Assembly: GCF_028550435.1 (NCBI RefSeq)
Contig: NZ_JAQQKV010000002.1
Span: 124,001 to 188,000, forward strand
From: Asticcacaulis machinosus
GTDB taxonomy: Bacteria; Pseudomonadota; Alphaproteobacteria; Caulobacterales; Caulobacteraceae
Reading direction: 5' to 3'
DNA length: 64,000 nt
Positions 61,650 through 64,000 of this stretch are shown in pieces (positions within the stretch are counted from its first letter, which is position 1; the number at the start of each line of letters is the position of its first letter). Under the pieces are notes generated by a model. The model was given only the letters and a program-made list of their open reading frames with translations. It was not told the origin of the DNA and ran no database searches. Made by a program: the position numbers and the translations under genes.

Positions 61650-62675
61650 TTACCAGGGGCGGAAGTGTTTGGAGAGTTTTAGTCCTTGCCCTTGGTAATG
61701 GGAACCGCTCTGCCCATAAAGTTGCGACGGCCGTTCAATAAGCGGCTCATAGACCAGCCGCGCCACGGTCTGGTCATCTTCCAGCAGGAACGGCGTCTCG
61801 TGACAGCGCACCTCCAGCACCCCGCGTGAGCCCGCAGCTCCCGCCTCTTCGGTGCCAAAACCTGGATCGAAGAAACCGGCATAGTGGACGCGGAATTCAC
61901 CGACGCTGGGGTCAATCGGCAGCATTTCGGCGGCTTCCATGACCGGGATCACGACCGCAGTTTTCGACGCCAGAATATAGAACTCACCCGGATCAAGCAG
62001 AAGCTGGCCCTTATTCTGGTACAGCGGCTCCCAGAAATCGCGCGGGTCGTGGCCATCGACATTATCAAGGTCGATCACCCCAGCATGTCTGCGGGCGCGG
62101 TAGCCGACGAGGTCACCGGTCAGGTCAACGCCGCAATCGGACGTATAAAGCTTGGGCGCCGTCCCGCGCTTGACCCGAAGCTGGTTAAGGCGCGTGCCGG
62201 TGCGGGCCAGAACGGAAAAGGTCTGGGGGGCGATTTCGACATAGATCGGCCCGCTATAGCCTTCGCGCACGTCATCAAAAGCATCGGAATAGTCCGACAG
62301 AAGACGCACAAACACGTCACAACGGCCTGTCGAGGATTTCGGATTGGCCCGCGCACTTAAGCCCTGCGGCAGGCTCAGGCTTTCCTGAAGCTCGGCAATA
62401 TAGACGCAGCCGGCCTCGAACACCGCCCCTTTGGACAGATCCATTTCGTGCATGACCACATCACGGAGGCGCTCAACAACCGTGCGCTTACGCGGCAGGT
62501 AGGACGCCCTCACCCGCCAGGCGCGCGCGCCCAGACGCAAGTCAATACTGGCGGGCTGAATCTGGTCGGCATCAAGGGCCGATGTGCTCAGGACAACGCC
62601 CTGATCCACCAGTTCCGACAGGGTTTGCAGGGGCAGGATGCCGTGACCGGCAGGCGTATCCTCAACAGGCGTCAT
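61650..62675 (-). CDS. dcd: 2'-deoxycytidine 5'-triphosphate deaminase (duplicated Dcd type)
   Basis: A 341-aa member of the dCTP deaminase/dUTPase family with two domains in tandem. The first has LDADQIQPASIDLRLGARAWRV and ANPKSSTGRCDVFVR, the second has LLLDPGEFYILASKTAV, FRVHYAGFFDPGFG and LEVRCHETPFLLEDDQTVARLVYE. The long duplicated form is the usual alphaproteobacterial version, replacing the 190-aa E. coli Dcd. It converts dCTP to dUTP for thymidylate supply. ATG 62675 has AGAGAT upstream; a TTG 18 codons earlier is less likely. Confidence 0.9.
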   Translation of the reverse strand: MTPVEDTPAGHGILPLQTLSELVDQGVVLSTSALDADQIQPASIDLRLGARAWRVRASYLPRKRTVVERLRDVVMHEMDLSKGAVFEAGCVYIAELQESLSLPQGLSARANPKSSTGRCDVFVRLLSDYSDAFDDVREGYSGPIYVEIAPQTFSVLARTGTRLNQLRVKRGTAPKLYTSDCGVDLTGDLVGYRARRHAGVIDLDNVDGHDPRDFWEPLYQNKGQLLLDPGEFYILASKTAVVIPVMEAAEMLPIDPSVGEFRVHYAGFFDPGFGTEEAGAAGSRGVLEVRCHETPFLLEDDQTVARLVYEPLIERPSQLYGQSGSHYQGQGLKLSKHFRPW

Positions 62676-62800
62676 ACGTATCTCTAAACTTATGGGGGCT
62701 TTGTTTACGACATTTTTCAAAGCGCGCAAACTTAAGTTTTATGGCGAATGACCCTAATGACGGACTTTAAATCATCTGCGAAGCTGTTTAGATTGAAGCC

Positions 62801-63211
62801 ATGATCTATGAAGCCGTAAGTCAGGGCATCCGCATCAGCGTTGAGGTGGAATATATCCCGCCAGATGATGATCTTCCCGCCACCTCGCGGCGGCAGCGCG
62901 CCTATGTATGGGCCTATCACATCACCATCGATAATGAGCGCGGCGATCAGGTGCAACTCATGACCCGCCACTGGACGATCATGGATGGCCTCGGCCGGAT
63001 CGAAATCGTCGAAGGCGATGGCGTGGTTGGCCAGCAGCCGATACTGGAACCGCAGGAAAGCTATAGCTATTCGTCCGGCTGCCCGCTGCCAACGCCGTCA
63101 GGTTCGATGAGCGGCTATTACATGTTTGAGGACGAAGACGGAAAACCGTTCAAAGCCACCATCCCGACCTTCTCGCTCGACCTGCCCGAAGCCCGCCGAA
63201 TACTTAACTAA
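62801..63211 (+). CDS. apaG: ApaG protein
   Basis: A 136-aa ApaG, a small immunoglobulin-like beta-sandwich protein. Family motifs: YVWAYHITIDNE, QVQLMTRHWTIMDGLG, VEGDGVVGQQPILEP, SYSYSSGCPLPTPSGSM and the end FSLDLPE. Its molecular role in bacteria is unsettled, with links to Co2+/Mg2+ resistance in Salmonella. Single gene with a terminator right after it. Confidence 0.95.
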   Translation: MIYEAVSQGIRISVEVEYIPPDDDLPATSRRQRAYVWAYHITIDNERGDQVQLMTRHWTIMDGLGRIEIVEGDGVVGQQPILEPQESYSYSSGCPLPTPSGSMSGYYMFEDEDGKPFKATIPTFSLDLPEARRILN

Positions 63212-63231
63212 ATTGCATCCTGAATGAAAAA

Positions 63232-63257
63232 CCCCGCCGTTTCCGGCAGGGTGTTTT
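63232..63257 (+). terminator. Terminator of apaG
   Basis: CCCCGCCG/CGGCAGGG stem with one mismatch and a TTTC loop, followed by TGTTTTG, 20 bases after the stop. Confidence 0.75.
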
Positions 63258-63275
63258 GATCAACATCCACGATAC

Positions 63276-63297
63276 GTAAAATCGTGAGATTTGTGAG
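63276..63297. repeat. Short repeat with AAATC-GTGA-GATTT core
   Basis: GTAAAATCGTGAGATTTGTGAG here and nearly the same at 61518-61538. Both lie just after a gene on the plus strand. Small palindromic core; role unknown. Confidence 0.4.
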
Positions 63298-63396
63298 AGA
63301 TAATAGCCGGCAAGGGAAGCGGGTACATTTGAGTACCCGCAAACCGTAGACTGCGTATTAGCTCTCGGCACGGGCCGCCCCGCAAAGACCGCGATT

Positions 63397-63936
63397 TTAC
63401 AAGTAGCGGCGGAGTGAACGGGACAGGTCTACCCCGTCCTTTTTCTTCTTTTGCTGCGGCTGATAGGCGACGCGCGAATGTTCGACACAGTACGGAATAC
63501 CGTCATCGGCCCTGCGGCCGCAGAAGGTGAATTCATCGGATGACGGATCGCCGATGGGCCATTTGCACATCTTGGCGCCAAGCGTCAGGACGGTAGCCGT
63601 GCCCGGCCCTTCGATCACCGGAACGGCGGGCAGGCCATTTGAGGCCGAACCGGTGGTCTGACGGGCCACGACCGGCTCAACGCGGCGTACAGGCACGGAT
63701 GCGGTTTGCGGACGCGGCGCAGCCTCGGATGCGGCCTGACGCGCGGGCTTGGCGGGTTTATAAACCGGACGGGCAGGTTGCGACGGGGCGGCACGGCCTG
63801 AAAGGCCGAGACGATGCACCTTGCCGATAACGGCATTACGGGTGACTCCGCCCAGTTGTTTGGCGATCTGGCTGGCGGAATGACCTTCCTGCCAGAGCTT
63901 CTTGAGTGTTTCCACGCGTTCGTCTGTCCAGCTCAT
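63397..63936 (-). CDS. gcrA: GcrA cell-cycle regulator
   Basis: A 179-aa GcrA. The N-terminal helix-turn-helix (MSWTDERVETLKKLWQEGHS, ASQIAKQLGGVTRNAVIGKV, HRLGLSGR) binds CcrM-methylated GANTC DNA, and the C-terminal part (MCKWPIGDPSSDEFTFCGRR, YCVEHSRVAYQP) binds the sigma-70 region 2. It activates S-phase genes in Caulobacter and relatives. The middle Pro/Ala linker is longer than the minimum. GGGAGG lies nine bases before the ATG. This gene is the main taxonomic marker in the window. Confidence 0.97.
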   Translation of the reverse strand: MSWTDERVETLKKLWQEGHSASQIAKQLGGVTRNAVIGKVHRLGLSGRAAPSQPARPVYKPAKPARQAASEAAPRPQTASVPVRRVEPVVARQTTGSASNGLPAVPVIEGPGTATVLTLGAKMCKWPIGDPSSDEFTFCGRRADDGIPYCVEHSRVAYQPQQKKKKDGVDLSRSLRRYL

Positions 63937-64000
63937 ATTCTAGCCTCCCATTCCCCGTGCAACACGGGACACCAACCACAAGATATAGACTGAGACCTTG

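Overview
The window looks like chromosome of an alphaproteobacterium of the family Caulobacteraceae, most probably Asticcacaulis or a close relative. The evidence is a GcrA cell-cycle regulator at the right end, several TonB-dependent receptors, a perfect CIRCE element in front of groES, and the order rpmH-rnpA-yidC-engB-(GH43)-argB-HAD phosphatase-dapD. The genus is inferred from gene content and style, not from an alignment.

Left third (1-19546): a polysaccharide-utilisation locus. It has two TonB-dependent receptors (one cut by the window edge), a secreted-glycan esterase-like hydrolase, a LacI-family regulator, and a leftward run of FGE-like protein, GH43_24-like exo-beta-1,3-galactanase, GH97 and GH43. 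Opposite this lies a rightward run of an unrecognised 795-aa secreted protein, a beta-helix GH28/GH49-type enzyme, a LacY-type symporter, a GH88 unsaturated glucuronyl hydrolase and a ROK sugar kinase. Copies of one palindrome (consensus TGATATCGATATCA) stand in front of almost every transcription unit of the locus and nowhere else I noticed, so it is very probably a single regulon of the local LacI protein. The enzyme set fits an acidic, galactose- and arabinose-containing glycan such as type II arabinogalactan. The unsaturated-uronate hydrolase implies a lyase; no known lyase is visible, which makes the 795-aa protein the most interesting unknown here.

Middle (19.6-48 kb): a DUF2975 pair with a small XRE regulator under striking palindromes; a TraB/GumN-like protein; groESL; a Tat-exported double-DTG aspartic protease; a PhoX-type phosphatase; a lone HNH-domain gene beside tRNA-Arg(ACG), probably acquired; gamma-glutamyltransferase with a sirtuin; a histidine kinase; rpmH, rnpA, yidC and engB; another GH43; argB; a HAD nucleotidase; a small exported pair; dapD; a Tat-exported HisC-like aminotransferase; SapC; and a divergent zinc pair (ZnuD-like receptor and Zur) with two Zur boxes between them.

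Right (48-64 kb): a pentapeptide-repeat protein, threonine aldolase, CorA, a CHAP-domain protein, an acyltransferase, the ydbH-ynbE-ydbL outer-membrane lipid-homeostasis set, an M23 peptidase, a membrane protein, a dCTP-deaminase-like protein, ApaG and GcrA.

The intergenic DNA carries at least four families of palindromic repeats. Two of them (the 58-bp element with its adjacent variable hairpin, and the 43-44-bp GCGCATC element) show compensatory base changes between copies, so the folded form seems to be what is conserved. No insertion sequences, prophage genes or CRISPR arrays were seen.
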